From Bacteroidales bacterium (lineage in GTDB: Bacteria; Bacteroidota; Bacteroidia; Bacteroidales; JAOZVK01): a stretch of 7,452 nt of DNA. Location: positions 1-7,452 of the forward strand of contig JAOZVK010000283.1 in NCBI GenBank assembly GCA_029938185.1, written 5' to 3'. The notes under the pieces are model-generated. The model was not told the origin of the DNA and did no database searches. It saw nothing but the letters and a program-made list of their open reading frames with translations. The position numbers and the translations under genes were made by a program. Each line of letters opens with the position of its first letter. Positions within the stretch are counted from its first letter, which is position 1. Positions 7,162 to 7,452 of the stretch are shown here, in pieces.

Positions 7162-7272
7162 GCTTTTAGCAATTGGCTATTAGCCTTTAGCTTAGAAAAT
7201 TTGGTATGAAAAATTTAATTTTATAGATATTTCTATAAATCGTTATCTAACAGCCAAAAGCCTTTATGAATT
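7151..7272. repeat. Nested inverted repeat downstream of the right-edge gene
   Basis: Arms 7151-7170 and 7253-7272 match at 18 of 20 positions and share ATAAAGGCTTTT. Inside lie a smaller pair AAAGGCT/AGCCTTT (7158-7164 and 7182-7188) and an AT stem TTATAGA-TATT-TCTATAA (7221-7238). The unit starts about 40 bp past the stop codon of the right-edge gene in its reading direction, so it could shape the 3' end of that transcript. It could also be a remnant of a small inverted-repeat element. TTAGC/GGCT motifs recur through it. Confidence 0.5.
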
Positions 7273-7309
7273 ATATAGGCTAATTTGTTAATTTATAGAA
7301 AAAACAAGT

Positions 7310-7452
7310 TTATAGCTTATCTATCTTTTCTTTTGATAATTGTGTTTTTTCTATGATTATATCAATAGGAACATTATTTTCTTTCAATGTTTTGGCTAAT
7401 TCAATTATCAGTTTGTCTTTTTCTTTACTTACTTTAAGTTCTTTTTCTAATT
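7310..7452 (-). CDS. Partial gene: C-terminal tail resembling Rpn/PD-(D/E)XK nuclease-transposase family
   Basis: Only the last 46 codons and the TAA stop are inside the window; the gene continues past the right edge. The tail is highly charged (EKELKVSKEKDKL) and then reads IIELAKTLKENNVPIDIIIEKTQLSKEKIDKL. The pattern of K-x-A-K-x-L-(K/E)-x-G/N-hydrophobic, then I-x-x-I-x-x-x-T-x-L-S-x-E-x-I-x-x-L, is the characteristic end of Rpn-type recombination-promoting nuclease/putative transposase proteins, which are common in Bacteroidota in multiple copies. The catalytic PD-(D/E)XK core would lie outside the window, so the family call rests on the tail alone. Related tails occur on other small helical proteins. 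The open frame itself is well supported by its composition. Confidence 0.55.
   Translation of the reverse strand, partial: LEKELKVSKEKDKLIIELAKTLKENNVPIDIIIEKTQLSKEKIDKL

Larger units (their letters stand above)
6527..7309. other. Long structured intergenic region
   Basis: A 783-bp stretch with no convincing gene. It lies between the stop of the partial gene at the right edge and the start of the adhesin gene, both leftward, so it must include the adhesin promoter. Short open frames exist on both strands, but their composition (runs of I, F, K; no domain) argues against them. The content is mostly secondary structure: weak hairpins at 6684-6706 and 6827-6848, a GC-richer hairpin at 6874-6892, a stem at 7060-7093 and nested palindromes at 7136-7272. 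Confidence 0.6.

Noticed and set aside
1..7452. CRISPR array, tRNA, rRNA, riboswitch or defence-system operon
   Set aside because: No regularly spaced repeat array, no cloverleaf-like or rRNA-like conserved sequence, and no recognisable defence gene set was found on reading both strands.

Overview
The window looks like a chromosomal segment from a member of the Bacteroidota. The DNA is strongly AT-rich, start codons lack recognisable Shine-Dalgarno sequences, and one gene encodes a SprB-repeat/PKD protein ending in the gliding-motility-type (CHU_C, type B) sorting domain of the type IX secretion system, a domain essentially confined to this phylum. The ClpB sequence also has a Bacteroidota flavour (GTTGVGKTE second Walker A). 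Genus cannot be read from the sequence.

Every supported gene is on the minus strand, so transcription runs right to left. From the right edge: (i) the last 46 codons of a gene whose tail resembles the C-terminus of Rpn/PD-(D/E)XK transposase-nuclease proteins (7310-7452); (ii) a structured, gene-free 783-bp stretch with several palindromes (6527-7309); (iii) a 783-aa secreted adhesin-like protein with four SprB-type repeats, four PKD-like domains and a T9SS sorting domain (4175-6526); (iv) a 318-bp spacer holding a 156-bp near-perfect long palindrome (3877-4032); (v) a complete 190-aa plasmid pRiA4b ORF-3-like protein (3284-3856); (vi) a 353-bp spacer holding a 130-bp element with inverted-repeat ends and an internal hairpin (2975-3104); (vii) a complete 862-aa ClpB disaggregase (342-2930); (viii) a gene-free left edge with an 18-bp direct repeat.

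The genes do not form an obvious pathway: a housekeeping chaperone, a small protein of unknown function, a cell-surface protein and a probable mobile-nuclease relative, separated by long spacers, so they are probably transcribed separately. The most unusual content is in the spacers. Two unrelated MITE-like inverted-repeat elements flank the pRiA4b-like gene, and each lies directly upstream of a start codon (20 bp before the pRiA4b-like gene, 44 bp before clpB), where it could supply or disturb promoter or leader structure. No rRNA, tRNA, CRISPR array, complete insertion sequence or convincing novel multi-gene system was seen.
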